The position numbers were made by a program, and so were the translations under genes. From Sulfotelmatobacter sp049792875 (GTDB taxonomy: Bacteria; Acidobacteriota; Terriglobia; Terriglobales; Acidobacteriaceae), in NCBI GenBank assembly GCA_049792875.1, contig JBARBI010000320.1, forward strand, positions 1 through 64,000: a stretch of DNA of 64,000 bases, read 5' to 3'. Shown here piece after piece: positions 8,348 through 17,727 of the stretch (position 1 is its first letter; each line of letters opens with the position of its first letter). A model generated the notes under the pieces. It was not told where the DNA came from. It saw only the letters and a list, made by a program, of their open reading frames with translations, and searched no databases.

Positions 8348-8710
8348 ATGAGAAACTTTCTGGACCACATCGTCGCACATCGCAGTGGCGCGCTCCTCAT
8401 TCTCTCGATTGCGGCCTTTCTCGAAGCCTATGGCGATTCCAGCTTTCAGACGGCTCTATATCGTTCCTCCGGGACGAGCCGGACGATGGCCTTTCTCACC
8501 GGCGCTGCCTCCCTCGCCGCTTACGGGCTGGTGGTCAACACGCCACGCTGGGATTTCGGCAAATTGCTGGGCGTGTACGTGGTTCTGTTCTTTCTGCTGG
8601 CCCAGATCGTCGCCCGCGTAAGGTTCGGTCAGACTCCTACCTTGCCGGTTGTCTTAGGCGGTTCGCTAATCGTCGCCGGCGGCGTGATCATTTCTGTTTG
8701 GGGGTCGTAA
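8348..8710 (+). CDS. Small four-helix membrane protein
   Basis: A 120-residue protein (ATG at 8348; a TTG three codons earlier is less likely). It has four predicted helices, around residues 14-27, 44-63, 73-88 and 97-115, with a hydrophilic N-terminus. The size and helix count resemble small multidrug-resistance type or half-DMT proteins, but the characteristic membrane-embedded Glu14 pattern of SMR pumps is not clear. It begins about 220 bases from the divergent small membrane-protein/Amt pair. Function unknown. Confidence 0.7.
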   Translation: MRNFLDHIVAHRSGALLILSIAAFLEAYGDSSFQTALYRSSGTSRTMAFLTGAASLAAYGLVVNTPRWDFGKLLGVYVVLFFLLAQIVARVRFGQTPTLPVVLGGSLIVAGGVIISVWGS

Positions 8711-8739
8711 ATCCCGCGCCGAAACAGGTTCGTCCGCCT

Positions 8740-10254
8740 CTACTTCACCTCTATCACCGCCAATCCGTAGGGCGGCAAGGTGAGCGTTAATTCTCCGTTC
8801 CGCAGTTCGAGGCTCTCGGGCGCGGGCAACCGGGCAGCTTGGCGCAGCGCTGCGATCTGGGCCTGGGTTGGGTAAGGCGGTGCTCCCATCTTTTCATACG
8901 CGGAGTGCCCATCGCCGTGTTCGCGGTCGACCCGTGCAATGGAGGCGTGCCGGCCGCTAACTCCCTTGAATCTTAAGGTGACTGTCTTTGGAATGCCGGC
9001 CTGCTCGGGTGGAGCGTAGTTCCACACGGCGAGCACCAAAGAGCCGTCCTTCGTGCGCGTGACCAGCGCGGTGTCGGATTGGATCGCGATGCGCTCGTTT
9101 CCGAGCGTGTGCAGCAACTCGAAAGCTGCGTACGCGGGCTTGGGAATCCCACCCTCGGCAAGCAGTCCGAACCCGCCGTAGAAAGGTTGTTTCACGACGC
9201 CCTGTTCCTCAAACACGTCGGAAAATGTCCAGTACGACATCACCTCCACCAACCCGTCGCACTGCCGGATCGTATCGGCCAGCCATGGTCCCATGTAGAC
9301 CGTATCAGTGACCGCGGGTTCGGCCATGTAGCTGGCGTTGAATTCGCTCCAGATCAGCGGAAGATGGGGCCTCGCCGAAGCCTGGATCTGATCGTGAACC
9401 TTCTTCACCGCGCGGCAGACCATCTGGTTCCGCGGAATCTTCTCGCTCGTGCCGAACACATCCTCCGCTTTGTCGTTGCCATACACATGCGAGGACACGA
9501 AATCCACCGGAACTTTGTTTTCAACGCAATGCTGAATGAACGCGTCCGCCCATGCGGCTTGCGCAGTCGAGGGCCCGCCGACGCGCAGGCGCGAGTTCAC
9601 AGCTTTGATGGCGCGCGCGGTGTGGTCATAGAGGTCCCAATACGTTACCTGCTTGGGATCTCCTGCCCAGAAATCAATATTGGGCTCGTTCCATACCTCG
9701 AAATACCACTTCGACACCTCGTCGATGCCGTAACGTTCCACGAGATGCTGGGTAAACCTTGTGACCAGCGTGTCCCACTTCACAAAGTCTTTGGGTGGGG
9801 AGACGTTCTGCTGGTACCAGAAGGAGTGCGGAGCATCGCGGGCCGCGAGTTTCTTCGGCATGAAGCTGAGTTCCACGAAAGGACGCACGCCTGCCGCGAG
9901 CAGGCCGTCGTAGATCTGGTCCACATAGGAAAAGTTGTAAACCGGATTTCCCTGCGCATCTTCGTCGTAGACGCCAACCTCATCGTGGAAGATGGCATGG
10001 AATCGTACGTACTCCAAGCCGGTAATCTGTCGCGCCGCTTGCAGATCGCGGCGGTAGCTCTCGCGTAGCGTCAGGATGGCGCGCCCCGAACCAAACATTT
10101 TCTCCCAGAAATGCGGGAAAGGATGCGACGGGCCATTTCCATCAATGAGTATGACTTCCGGTTCCGTGCCAGCTTGGGCGGGCGCGCGAGCAACACCCAT
10201 GGCAAGAATCGCGGCAAAGACGACCAGGCGATAACCGTAGCTGAGTTTTTGCAT
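8740..10254 (-). CDS. Secreted glycoside hydrolase family 39 (beta-xylosidase-like)
   Basis: Protein of 504 residues with a signal peptide (hydrophobic 8-20, cleavage near APAQA-GT at about 28). The TIM-barrel GH39 signature is clear: acid/base Glu190 in EVWNEPN and nucleophile Glu304 in WSEFNASY, with the WTFSDVFEE motif after it, as in beta-xylosidases and alpha-L-iduronidases. The C-terminal 100 or so residues form the beta-sandwich usual in this family. It probably releases xylose or related sugars from plant polymers outside the cytoplasm. It stands alone; its 3' end converges with the small membrane-protein gene. Confidence 0.92.
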   Translation of the reverse strand: MQKLSYGYRLVVFAAILAMGVARAPAQAGTEPEVILIDGNGPSHPFPHFWEKMFGSGRAILTLRESYRRDLQAARQITGLEYVRFHAIFHDEVGVYDEDAQGNPVYNFSYVDQIYDGLLAAGVRPFVELSFMPKKLAARDAPHSFWYQQNVSPPKDFVKWDTLVTRFTQHLVERYGIDEVSKWYFEVWNEPNIDFWAGDPKQVTYWDLYDHTARAIKAVNSRLRVGGPSTAQAAWADAFIQHCVENKVPVDFVSSHVYGNDKAEDVFGTSEKIPRNQMVCRAVKKVHDQIQASARPHLPLIWSEFNASYMAEPAVTDTVYMGPWLADTIRQCDGLVEVMSYWTFSDVFEEQGVVKQPFYGGFGLLAEGGIPKPAYAAFELLHTLGNERIAIQSDTALVTRTKDGSLVLAVWNYAPPEQAGIPKTVTLRFKGVSGRHASIARVDREHGDGHSAYEKMGAPPYPTQAQIAALRQAARLPAPESLELRNGELTLTLPPYGLAVIEVK

Positions 10255-10436
10255 TGCTCCTCGATTTTCTAGGATGTTAACTCATGCCGCAGCTGTCGGC
10301 GCGGTCTATCGCTGCCGGACTGCTCCGTCTTAGGGAATACACAATCCGTCCCTTGATATACTCTCAGGCTTTCCGCGAACTGGAACCAGGTCGCGCGTCC
10401 GGCCGTACCCAAACCTGTATCTGAGGAGAATCCGTC

Positions 10437-11195
10437 ATGCAGAGCCGCATCACCGGAACCACCATGCCCGTTCTGGAGTTTGCCCTGGAGCCCAACGAAT
10501 CCATCATCTCCGAAGCCGGAGAACTCTCTTGGATGGGGAGTTCGATCCAGATGACGACGCACACCCAGTTTGGCGGTGGCGGAGGACTGTTCGGAGTGCT
10601 CAAACGTGTGGCCGGCGGTGGATCTCTGTTTATGACCGAATACCGGGCGATCGGCGCCGCCGGTGAGCTCGCCTTCGCGACCAAGCTTCCCGGCCACATC
10701 GTCCCCGTGGAAGTTTCGCCGGGACACGAATACATGATTCACCGCAACGGCTTCCTTTGCGCCACTCCGCAGGTTCAAATTGGAGTTGCCTTCCAGCAAT
10801 CGCTGGGCGCGGGAATTTTCGGTGGCGACGGCTTCCTGCTGCAAAAGGCGAGCGGACAGGGCACCGCCTGGCTTGAACTTTCCGGAGAACTGGTCGTGCG
10901 CGATCTTCAACCCGGCGAAACTTTGCGCGTTCACCCCGGCCACGTGGGCGCCTTTCAAGCCAGCGTCTCGTTCCAGATCACCACCGTGCCCGGCATCAAG
11001 AACATGATCTTCGGCGGCGACGGAATCTTTCTGGCGGCGCTCACCGGTCCCGGCAGAATCTGGCTGCAGACCCTGCCCATCGCCAAGCTGGCGCACGCAA
11101 TCGAGAGGTACTTACCGCGCGAGGCTCCGAGACAGGCAGTGGAAGGCGGCGTGGTCGGAGGAATCGTCGGCTCCATCCTCGACAACATAAAGTAA
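10437..11195 (+). CDS. AIM24 / TIGR00266 family protein
   Basis: Protein of 252 residues; start preceded by GAGGAG. It is rich in glycine and beta-strand pattern, with the repeated G-x-G-x-x-W-L / F-G-G-D-G-x-F-L segments and the motif SEAGELSWM near the N-terminus, which mark the AIM24 beta-helix family (TIGR00266). The C-terminal VGGIVGSIL segment resembles the glycine-rich tail of this family. Bacterial members have no settled function. It has no signal peptide and no operon partner (next gene is convergent). Confidence 0.88.
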   Translation: MQSRITGTTMPVLEFALEPNESIISEAGELSWMGSSIQMTTHTQFGGGGGLFGVLKRVAGGGSLFMTEYRAIGAAGELAFATKLPGHIVPVEVSPGHEYMIHRNGFLCATPQVQIGVAFQQSLGAGIFGGDGFLLQKASGQGTAWLELSGELVVRDLQPGETLRVHPGHVGAFQASVSFQITTVPGIKNMIFGGDGIFLAALTGPGRIWLQTLPIAKLAHAIERYLPREAPRQAVEGGVVGGIVGSILDNIK

Positions 11196-11262
11196 GCGGA
11201 TGCCTGGACGGGAAGCGGAGGCCGGTACTAAAAGGCTCCGTATAGAGAACACCCAAACACCG

Positions 11263-12513
11263 TCACTCGTAGCGCAAGCTTTCGACCGGGTCGAGCTGCG
11301 AGGCGCGCGTGGCCGGGACCGTACCGAAGATGATCCCGACAATCGTGGACACAACAATGGCGATGATCGCCGAGAGGCCGGAGATTGGCATCCGGTAGTC
11401 GGTGAGGAAGCGCACCGAGTAGGGAATGGACAGGCCGGCAATAATTCCGGCGATGCCTCCGGCCAGCGAAATCAAAATGGCTTCCGCCAAAAACTGGAAA
11501 CGAATAGCGCGGTTCGTGGCGCCGATGGCCTTGCGGATCCCAATCTCGCGGATGCGCGACGTCACCGTCGCCAGCATAATGTTCATGATGCCGATGCCGC
11601 TCACCAGCAGCGTGACGAAGGCAACCAGCATGAGGATCAGAGTTAGAGCATCGGCAATTTTTCCCGCCACCGTGAGCAACTGGTTCAGGTTCTGCACACT
11701 GTAAACCGATTCGGGACGATGCCGCGATTGCAGCACACGCTTAATTGCGGCGGTGGCGGGAACTACGTCCTGCGCCGTGGCCACCGAAAAGTAAATTTCA
11801 TACACAGCGGCGGTCGGCGTGAAGAAACGGCTGACCGTGTAAGGGATCAGCATGGTGTCTTCCTGTATTTCTGACTGTCCGAAGGTGTCCACGCTTTCCT
11901 TGAACACTCCCACAATCGTAAACGGAAGCCCCCCACTCAGCTTGATAATCTGGCCGATTGCCACCGGGCTAGCGCCATAAAGTTTCTGCGCCAGTTTCTC
12001 CGTGATCACCCCGACCTTGTTGCGGCCAGAGGAATCTTCGGAATCGAAAAATCGCCCGGCGAGAACCTTCAGATTGCGTACCCGCATATACGCCGGATCG
12101 ACGCCGAGGACGAGGATGTCGCTCTGTTTTCCGGCTCCGACACTGATGCGGTCTCCCAAGGCGACGGTCGGAGAAGCGGCCACTACGCTGGAGACCTGCT
12201 CCCGGACAGCCTGCACATCTTCCACGGTCATGGGATCGGGCGTCGAGTCGATGCGCTGCGCTCCACCCTGGTAGTCGGCATAAATCATGTTGGTGCCGAT
12301 CGATTGCAACTGGCGCAGGATGTACTGCTTGCCGGTGAGGCCGATCGTGGCCACCAGGATCACCGAGGCCGTGCCTACCGCCATGGCCAGGGACGTCAGC
12401 GTGAATTGCAGCTTGTTGCTGCAGAAAGCGTCGTAGGCGAAGCTCAGGATTTCGTTGAATCCAATCGTGAAGCGGCGCTGAGTGGTGGAAGGTAAGAGCG
12501 TTGCGTTCGCCAT
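11263..12513 (-). CDS. MacB/FtsX-type ABC transporter permease, orphan
   Basis: Protein of 416 residues: N-terminal cytoplasmic stretch, TM1 (about 35-60), a MacB-type periplasmic core domain (about 65-275), then three C-terminal helices with the FtsX signature (VSGIGIMNIMLATVTSRIREIGIRKAIGA). It ends with the typical PATRASQLDPVESLRYE. Such permeases work with a MacB/LolD-like ATPase and often a HlyD-type adaptor to move substrates across the envelope, but neither is adjacent here. It is followed closely upstream (13 bases) by a glycosyltransferase gene on the same strand, so the two could share a transcript. Confidence 0.93.
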   Translation of the reverse strand: MANATLLPSTTQRRFTIGFNEILSFAYDAFCSNKLQFTLTSLAMAVGTASVILVATIGLTGKQYILRQLQSIGTNMIYADYQGGAQRIDSTPDPMTVEDVQAVREQVSSVVAASPTVALGDRISVGAGKQSDILVLGVDPAYMRVRNLKVLAGRFFDSEDSSGRNKVGVITEKLAQKLYGASPVAIGQIIKLSGGLPFTIVGVFKESVDTFGQSEIQEDTMLIPYTVSRFFTPTAAVYEIYFSVATAQDVVPATAAIKRVLQSRHRPESVYSVQNLNQLLTVAGKIADALTLILMLVAFVTLLVSGIGIMNIMLATVTSRIREIGIRKAIGATNRAIRFQFLAEAILISLAGGIAGIIAGLSIPYSVRFLTDYRMPISGLSAIIAIVVSTIVGIIFGTVPATRASQLDPVESLRYE

Positions 12514-12526
12514 CGCCAGTTAGATG

Positions 12527-13801
12527 TTAAACCCCGCTCGCGACAGGCTGCAACGCGTGGGATTTCCGGGAGCCCCCCGCCACGGCCACCGCCGCCAAAA
12601 CCACAATGAGCGGATCGACCGGCCGAAAGTAATAAGTCTCCGGGTGAGAGAAGTAGTAGGTGAGCGGGAAGAAGAAAAGAACAATCAAAAATCGCACCGC
12701 CAACGCGCGATCGCGCTGCCAGACCCGCCGCAGGCCCCAGAGTCCGAGGATCGTCATGGTCGTGTTCACGAAAATGTTAGGAGGATCGAGCGGCTCGTCC
12801 TTCAGATAGGCGCGGTCGAAACTCCAGTATCCTGTCCACAGATAGACGATGCGCCGCAACGTCATCCACGCGAACCAGGCAGGATGGCGGCGGATGTAAT
12901 CTTTCGCCTGCTGGCTTTTGTGATCCATGTAGGCAACCTCCCCCACGCGGCCGTACTCAGAGAGTTCGGCGGCGCTGTGGTTAGGATGGAGAGCGCGGTT
13001 CACCCAGTGCTCGGAATAGCCGTTGTTGCCGATGTAGAGTTCGAGCCCGAAGCCGCTGCGAACCGGAATGAATTTATGGAACAGCAGGTAGTTGCGCATC
13101 AGCCACGGCGCCAGCATCGCGATCCCAGCGAAGGCGACGGCGATCAACTGAACTCTCCAGGGCCGGGCCAGCCGGTAGCGGCGGTAGAGCGTCCATAGCC
13201 CGAGCAGCGGAACAACCGCGAGCACGACCGGCTCGGTAAGCGCAGCGAAACCGCACAGCGCACCGAAGAGCAGCCAGTCTCGCGTGCGTGAAGAATTTTC
13301 CAGGCGCCACGCAAACAGAAAAAGCCAACAGAGTTCGAGCGTGACCAGGCAAGTGGACCACGCCCAGTCGGCTCCGTAATAAACGCCGTAAGGAGAAAAC
13401 GCCCATCCCCATCCCGCCCACTTGGCCACGCGTTCGCCGAACGCCTGCCGGGCCAGGAGAAAAACTGGTACGCAAGTCAATGCTGAAAACACGCTGTTCA
13501 AAGAGAGCGCCGCGATCACCGAGGTCAGGGTCTCGATCCCGAAGATCTTGAAAATGCCAGCCAGCAGGTAGGAGTACACCGGCGGCAAGAGTGCAGACAG
13601 CCCTGTGTCGGCAAACGGGCTGCCGAAGCCGTGTCCGGAAGCGATGGAGCGGGCAATTCTTCCGAACGCCCAATGCTCCAGCACAAAGGGATCCATCCAT
13701 TCCTGGTAGACGAAAGGGATGACCGCGAGCCGGACCGCCAGGGCGACGAGCACCATCAGGACATAGGGATTGCGGGTTGAAGAGGGCGTTTCCGTTGACA
13801 T
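12527..13801 (-). CDS. GT-C fold glycosyltransferase (PMT/ArnT-like)
   Basis: Protein of 424 residues with about ten hydrophobic helices. It has the GT39/PMT_2 architecture: an acidic first loop after TM1 (YQEWMDPFVLEHW), then GLSALLPPVYSYLLAG after the next amphipathic segment, and an arginine-rich loop before TM6. These membrane enzymes transfer a sugar from a polyprenyl-phosphate carrier to an acceptor on the periplasmic side. It lies in a cluster with a polytopic protein and a GT2 enzyme of the dolichol-phosphate-mannose-synthase type, which would supply the lipid-linked sugar. Confidence 0.82.
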   Translation of the reverse strand: MSTETPSSTRNPYVLMVLVALAVRLAVIPFVYQEWMDPFVLEHWAFGRIARSIASGHGFGSPFADTGLSALLPPVYSYLLAGIFKIFGIETLTSVIAALSLNSVFSALTCVPVFLLARQAFGERVAKWAGWGWAFSPYGVYYGADWAWSTCLVTLELCWLFLFAWRLENSSRTRDWLLFGALCGFAALTEPVVLAVVPLLGLWTLYRRYRLARPWRVQLIAVAFAGIAMLAPWLMRNYLLFHKFIPVRSGFGLELYIGNNGYSEHWVNRALHPNHSAAELSEYGRVGEVAYMDHKSQQAKDYIRRHPAWFAWMTLRRIVYLWTGYWSFDRAYLKDEPLDPPNIFVNTTMTILGLWGLRRVWQRDRALAVRFLIVLFFFPLTYYFSHPETYYFRPVDPLIVVLAAVAVAGGSRKSHALQPVASGV

Positions 13802-13867
13802 GAGTTGCTGGCACTTGCAAGCGGAGGCGAGTCGACCCTCCGACAGGATCGGGGCAAGCTCCCGCGA

Positions 13868-13891
13868 CAGCCGGCGAGACTCCGGCGCTAC
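13868..13891. repeat. Short GC-rich dyad (GACAGCCGGC..CCGGCGCTA)
   Basis: Lies between the two membrane-protein genes. A related inverted copy (TAGCGCCGGCATCTTGCCGG) occurs at 25934-25953. The shared core is GCCGG-N-CCGGC flanked by GACAG and GCTA, consistent with a dispersed short intergenic repeat. Confidence 0.45.
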
Positions 13892-13895
13892 TTTC

Positions 13896-15470
13896 TTAGT
13901 ATAGACGGCACACTTCGAGCTGACGGTTCCGATAAGGGCAGCTCATTCCCATCGCGCTCTGAACTTGCGCTGCGTCGCTCGGCGCATTCGAGAACAGCGC
14001 ATCTGGGCGAGAGACGATCACCCACGTCACACCGAACTCGGCCTTGAGTCGCTGGAAATCTGCGGCTTGAAAATTCTCCCAGCCTCGTTGCGCCGTCACT
14101 TCCTTCAGCCAGCGCGGCGCGAGCCTTGGGACACGGGCGGCCATGCCGCCATCTTTTCCGTAGTCGGCGAGCACGCTGCGTTCCGCAAGCGCGCGGAATC
14201 CGTGATAGTCCTCACCCGGCAACTCGATGTAGTTGGGATCGACCGCAAACAGGCTGTCCACCGGCGTGTTTTGCTGAATCCAGGTGAAGGCCTGCAGCCA
14301 GGCATTTTCCGGCGCGACGCCGGGAAACTCCAGATGCACCGTCGCGGGATACATCTGACGCTGGGCGTAAAACATGCCTGCGCTCAGCGGAACAAACAAA
14401 AGTGCCCATCGATAGACGTGCCGCCTGAGCACGTAGCGTCCCAGGAGCCCACCTGCGATCAGAAAGAAAAACACATAGAACAGGTGCAGATAGCGCATCG
14501 GCTCAAACGGCCGCAGTCGCTCGAACTGGGGCGGAAGCATGATGACAAGTCCCACCACGGTTTGGAAGACTCCGTAGTAGAGGAGACTGAACACCAGCAG
14601 GGGCAAAGCCGAGTGCTTGCCGTCCGCATCGCGGCGATGCGACAGAAAACGCCAGAAGGCAAACAGAAGGATGAGTGGGGCAAAGACGCCCAGCCATTCA
14701 TACCAGGTCCAGTGCGCAAGAAAGTAGAAACCACAAGTCGCAGCCGCCTGGCGCCACGGGTCCGAAGCGGGTTCGAAAATCCACCCCATCGGCATCAGCA
14801 GAGCAGCGGCAATTGGCGGGCAGAGTTGACCGTGCCGCCGCGATGCTCGCTGGTTCCAGAGCAGAAATGCGCAAAGGGAGATCCCGAAGCTGGCCATGAT
14901 GGCATGAATGGAAAACGCGATGGCGAGCAGAACTCCAGCCTGCCAGAGCCGCCGATCCAGAACAGCAACGACCGCAGCCAAAATCGCAGCCGTGGCCAGC
15001 GTGCGGGGATGAAGATGCTGATCGACGAGACTGATCGCGGTGCCGGACACGGGCAGCGTAAGCAATGCTGCGATCATGGTCACCGCGGCCCATTGCGCCT
15101 CGGGACGGGAAAAGCAACGGCGGCTGATCCGCCAGCAACCGTGCACAACAAAAAAGATGGCGGCAAACTGCCACACCAGCGCCGCCCACGCTAACGGCAC
15201 GTGGGTCAAACGCACCGACCACGCGATCAGCTTGTCGAAGATCGTGGCCTGAAACTGCAGCCGGAAAAAGTCCGCGTCGTGCGGGAACAGGGACGGGTTC
15301 AGATTCCGTTTGATCGCCGCCAGGTAAAAGGCGTCGTCTTCCAGACCTGGGTGGTAACCCACGATCAAAAATGCAAACACACTGAGCAGGGCCAGGGTGG
15401 CCAGGTTCGCGGCGGACCAATCGCCCCGGCCCGATGATCCCGCTTGCGGTTTGTTTTGGGATTCGGACAT
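13896..15470 (-). CDS. Polytopic membrane protein, GT-C-like, unknown function
   Basis: Protein of 524 residues with about ten to eleven helices. The first periplasmic loop starts GLEDDAFYLAAIKRNLNPSLFP, with the acidic pair and Phe/Tyr typical of GT-C-like proteins. The C-terminal 140 residues are soluble and include WIQQNTPVDSLFAVDPNY, a segment like the soluble tails of membrane glycosyltransferases. Genes on both sides encode glycosyltransferases on the same strand, so a role in building a lipid-linked or surface glycan is inferred. No specific enzyme assignment is possible. Confidence 0.75.
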   Translation of the reverse strand: MSESQNKPQAGSSGRGDWSAANLATLALLSVFAFLIVGYHPGLEDDAFYLAAIKRNLNPSLFPHDADFFRLQFQATIFDKLIAWSVRLTHVPLAWAALVWQFAAIFFVVHGCWRISRRCFSRPEAQWAAVTMIAALLTLPVSGTAISLVDQHLHPRTLATAAILAAVVAVLDRRLWQAGVLLAIAFSIHAIMASFGISLCAFLLWNQRASRRHGQLCPPIAAALLMPMGWIFEPASDPWRQAAATCGFYFLAHWTWYEWLGVFAPLILLFAFWRFLSHRRDADGKHSALPLLVFSLLYYGVFQTVVGLVIMLPPQFERLRPFEPMRYLHLFYVFFFLIAGGLLGRYVLRRHVYRWALLFVPLSAGMFYAQRQMYPATVHLEFPGVAPENAWLQAFTWIQQNTPVDSLFAVDPNYIELPGEDYHGFRALAERSVLADYGKDGGMAARVPRLAPRWLKEVTAQRGWENFQAADFQRLKAEFGVTWVIVSRPDALFSNAPSDAAQVQSAMGMSCPYRNRQLEVCRLY

Positions 15471-15550
15471 TCCAGGCTCTGAAGATCGAAGAGAAATCTA
15501 GCAGGTTTCAGAAGGTCGAACGGCGTAATCGCGTACCTTGCAGCAAGCGG

Positions 15551-16357
15551 TCAGGCTGGCCGCAAAGGTTCCGAGCGAGCGGTGTAGTAACCTTCGCCGC
15601 CTTCTTCCAGTTTGCGCCCTTTGTCGCTGAAGCGCCGCGCGTGAACCAATCCGATCTGCTGCAGGGCGAACTCCAAGGTCGTGGCCAGCACCCCGAACCC
15701 GTACTTCACGCTGCGGCGAAAGTTGATGGACGAAGCCTCTTTGAAATACTTCGTGGGGCAGGAGACTTCTCCAATGCGGAAGCCGAAGAGCACGCATTGC
15801 GCCAGCATCTGATTGTCGAAGACAAAGTCGTCGGAGTTCTCCAGCAGCGGCAACTCGGTGAGGACCTTGCGGCTGAAGGCGCGGTATCCGGTGTGGTACT
15901 CGGAGAGCTTCACGCCGAGAAACATATTCTCGAATGCGGTGAGCAGCCGGTTGGCGATGTATTTGTAAATGGGCATGCCGCCGAGCAGCGCCCGTCCTCC
16001 GATGATGCGCGATCCCAGCACCACGTCATACACATCGTAGGCGACCATGCTCGCCATGGCCGTGATCAACAGGGGCGTGTACTGATAGTCGGGATGGAGC
16101 ATGATGACAACGTCTGCGCCCGCGGCCAGCGCCTCGCGGTAGCAGGTCATCTGGTTGCGTCCGTATCCGTAGTTGCGGTCGTGCTGGTACACCAGCAATC
16201 CCAGACGGTGGGCAAGTTCCACGGTCTGGTCGGAACTGTGGTCGTCCACCAGGATGCAGGTGTCGACCAGGTCGGGCACTTCTCCCACCGTGACCTGCAG
16301 AGTCTTTTCCGCATTGTAGGCGGGCATGACGACCGCGATGCGCTTGCCGTTAATCAT
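15551..16357 (-). CDS. Family 2 glycosyltransferase (dolichol-phosphate-sugar synthase-like)
   Basis: Protein of 268 residues. The N-terminal Rossmann-like GT-A fold shows RIAVVMPAYNAEKTL, then VDDHSSDQT, with the metal-binding HPDYQY in place of the usual DADGQ, and later YHTGYRAFSRKVL and NSDDFVFDNQM. This pattern is the one of enzymes adding a sugar to polyprenyl phosphate or initiating glycan assembly. No membrane helix follows, unlike GtrB-type enzymes. It is the first gene of a minus-strand run with the polytopic and GT-C genes, which fits supply of lipid-linked sugar to them. Confidence 0.9.
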   Translation of the reverse strand: MINGKRIAVVMPAYNAEKTLQVTVGEVPDLVDTCILVDDHSSDQTVELAHRLGLLVYQHDRNYGYGRNQMTCYREALAAGADVVIMLHPDYQYTPLLITAMASMVAYDVYDVVLGSRIIGGRALLGGMPIYKYIANRLLTAFENMFLGVKLSEYHTGYRAFSRKVLTELPLLENSDDFVFDNQMLAQCVLFGFRIGEVSCPTKYFKEASSINFRRSVKYGFGVLATTLEFALQQIGLVHARRFSDKGRKLEEGGEGYYTARSEPLRPA

Positions 16358-16567
16358 TTCGCAGAAAGAATGAGAGGCTCACGGATAGTTTACCTGAGAT
16401 GAGCAGCCGCAGCGTGCCGATCACAGCGGCTTGAGCCAGCAATTCTGGGGTTGATGAATCGCCTGTGAAGCCGTTCCTCAAGCACAACTGCGGCCGGGCA
16501 CTTCGGAACCCGGAAACTATGGCAGCGATCACTTTCCTCAACGTACAATCAACTCGGAGGTGGGATC

Positions 16568-16912
16568 ATGCGTAATGGGTATTCAGTTGCGTTCCTCGTG
16601 ATGGCGATAGCGATCACGGCAGCGGCGGGATCGAAGCTCGAGGGCACAACCACTCTGAAGGATGTCCAGCCGACGGGAACAACCGACAAGAACCACAAGA
16701 ATCAGCAGTACGATCTTTCCTTCACGGCTTCGGGTAAGCAGTACACCTGCCGCACGAATGAGAAGCAGTCCTTGAAAGCGACCGATTTCGTTGTGGGCAG
16801 CGACCTCAAATACGAGATCGGCGGCAACAAAGGCAAGTTGAAGAGTACCACCGGCAAGCAAGTAGAATGCACCATCGTGCGGGTCGCAGAATTATCGACC
16901 TCCCAGCCCTGA
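16568..16912 (+). CDS. Small secreted protein of unknown function
   Basis: Protein of 114 residues, with GGAGGTGG five bases before the ATG. A signal peptide is present (hydrophobic 7-19, cleavage near AAAG). The mature part is basic and beta-rich, with two cysteines (Cys58 and Cys99 by approximate count) that could form a disulfide. It starts with EGTTTLKDVQPTGTTDK. Small exported proteins of this kind are common in acidobacteria. No function can be assigned. Confidence 0.75.
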   Translation: MRNGYSVAFLVMAIAITAAAGSKLEGTTTLKDVQPTGTTDKNHKNQQYDLSFTASGKQYTCRTNEKQSLKATDFVVGSDLKYEIGGNKGKLKSTTGKQVECTIVRVAELSTSQP

Positions 16913-17236
16913 CCTTTGGCTCTCATGTGGGACGATGGCTTTTGAGGGATGCCTGTCGACAAATCGCCTCACCTGTTGACCCGAGTCGGCCAATTTTCAA
17001 CTTGTGCTCCGGCCTGATTTCAACCGTCCGCTCATTTCCATGAGCCTGCTCGAAAGAGCAACCCTACAGACCGGAACAGACGTCGGGCCTGTATTGGGGA
17101 CCCGACTCGCCCCAACTCCGATCGGGTGGTATAGACGATGCGGTAACAGGGGTATTGAATCATTTCCTTTTGCGGCGCTTCGATCTCAGGGTTGCAAGGC
17201 AAGAAAAACGGGCGCGGATTGTATCATAATAGCGGG
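16913..17236. other. Intergenic stretch, nothing recognised
   Basis: No frame, RNA gene or strong dyad was seen; presumably it holds the promoter of the following zinc-ribbon gene. Confidence 0.5.
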
Positions 17237-17458
17237 ATGGCATTTCCGATTCGAGTCTGCGCCGTCTGCTCGGAAGAGTTCGAACTGAGGCCGGAGAAAC
17301 CCGGTTTTGCGAACCGCTGCCCAGCTTGTAGCGAACCCGAAGCCGCCGACGTGAAAACGAAGCAAAGTATGGACGCCGACGAGCGCAAGACTGTGAAGGA
17401 GGCAAACGAAGCGCGCAGACAAGCGATGCGCGACCTCCTCTACCGCAAAGATAGCTGA
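17237..17458 (+). CDS. Small zinc-ribbon protein
   Basis: Protein of 73 residues starting at the ATG at 17237 (preceded by AGCGGG); an in-frame extension to 17192 was not used. It has a CAVCSEEF knuckle (Cys8 and Cys11) and a CPACSE knuckle about 18 residues later, a four-cysteine zinc ribbon. The C-terminal half is a charged helix (ADERKTVKEANEARRQAMRDLL). Such proteins are often regulatory or RNA-associated, but no specific role is known. Confidence 0.7.
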   Translation: MAFPIRVCAVCSEEFELRPEKPGFANRCPACSEPEAADVKTKQSMDADERKTVKEANEARRQAMRDLLYRKDS

Positions 17459-17529
17459 GAGGGTTCTTTGGGATCTTCCGCCAGAAGCTGCGCGTACGCA
17501 GCCCGGATAACGCCCTCTAAAAGCCACAA

Positions 17530-17551
17530 AGCCGGGCTGGTTGGCCCGGCT
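17530..17551. repeat. Hairpin after zinc-ribbon gene
   Basis: An eight-base-pair stem (AGCCGGGC / GCCCGGCT) with a six-base loop. There is no T-run on either strand, so it is terminator-like only in shape. The surrounding region 17459-17727 has no credible gene. Confidence 0.4.
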
Positions 17552-17727
17552 CTACTTGCTGTGGAACTGGTTCGATCGGTCTTGTTTCGATCGCCGACCC
17601 AGGATGTCAAAAGCCAGGAACTCGCGTTCCATTCCCGCGCTTTCCAATCCTAAGCTTTGCGTCTTCCGTCTCAGCTGCAAGCCTGATTTTGCGCCACGGG
17701 GTCACCGGCCCGCGCCGCACGGAGCCT

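Noticed and set aside
13965..15194. A 409-codon open frame on the plus strand
   Set aside because: It is antisense to a well-supported membrane protein gene, has a basic, low-complexity translation, and no family resemblance; typical GC-rich shadow.
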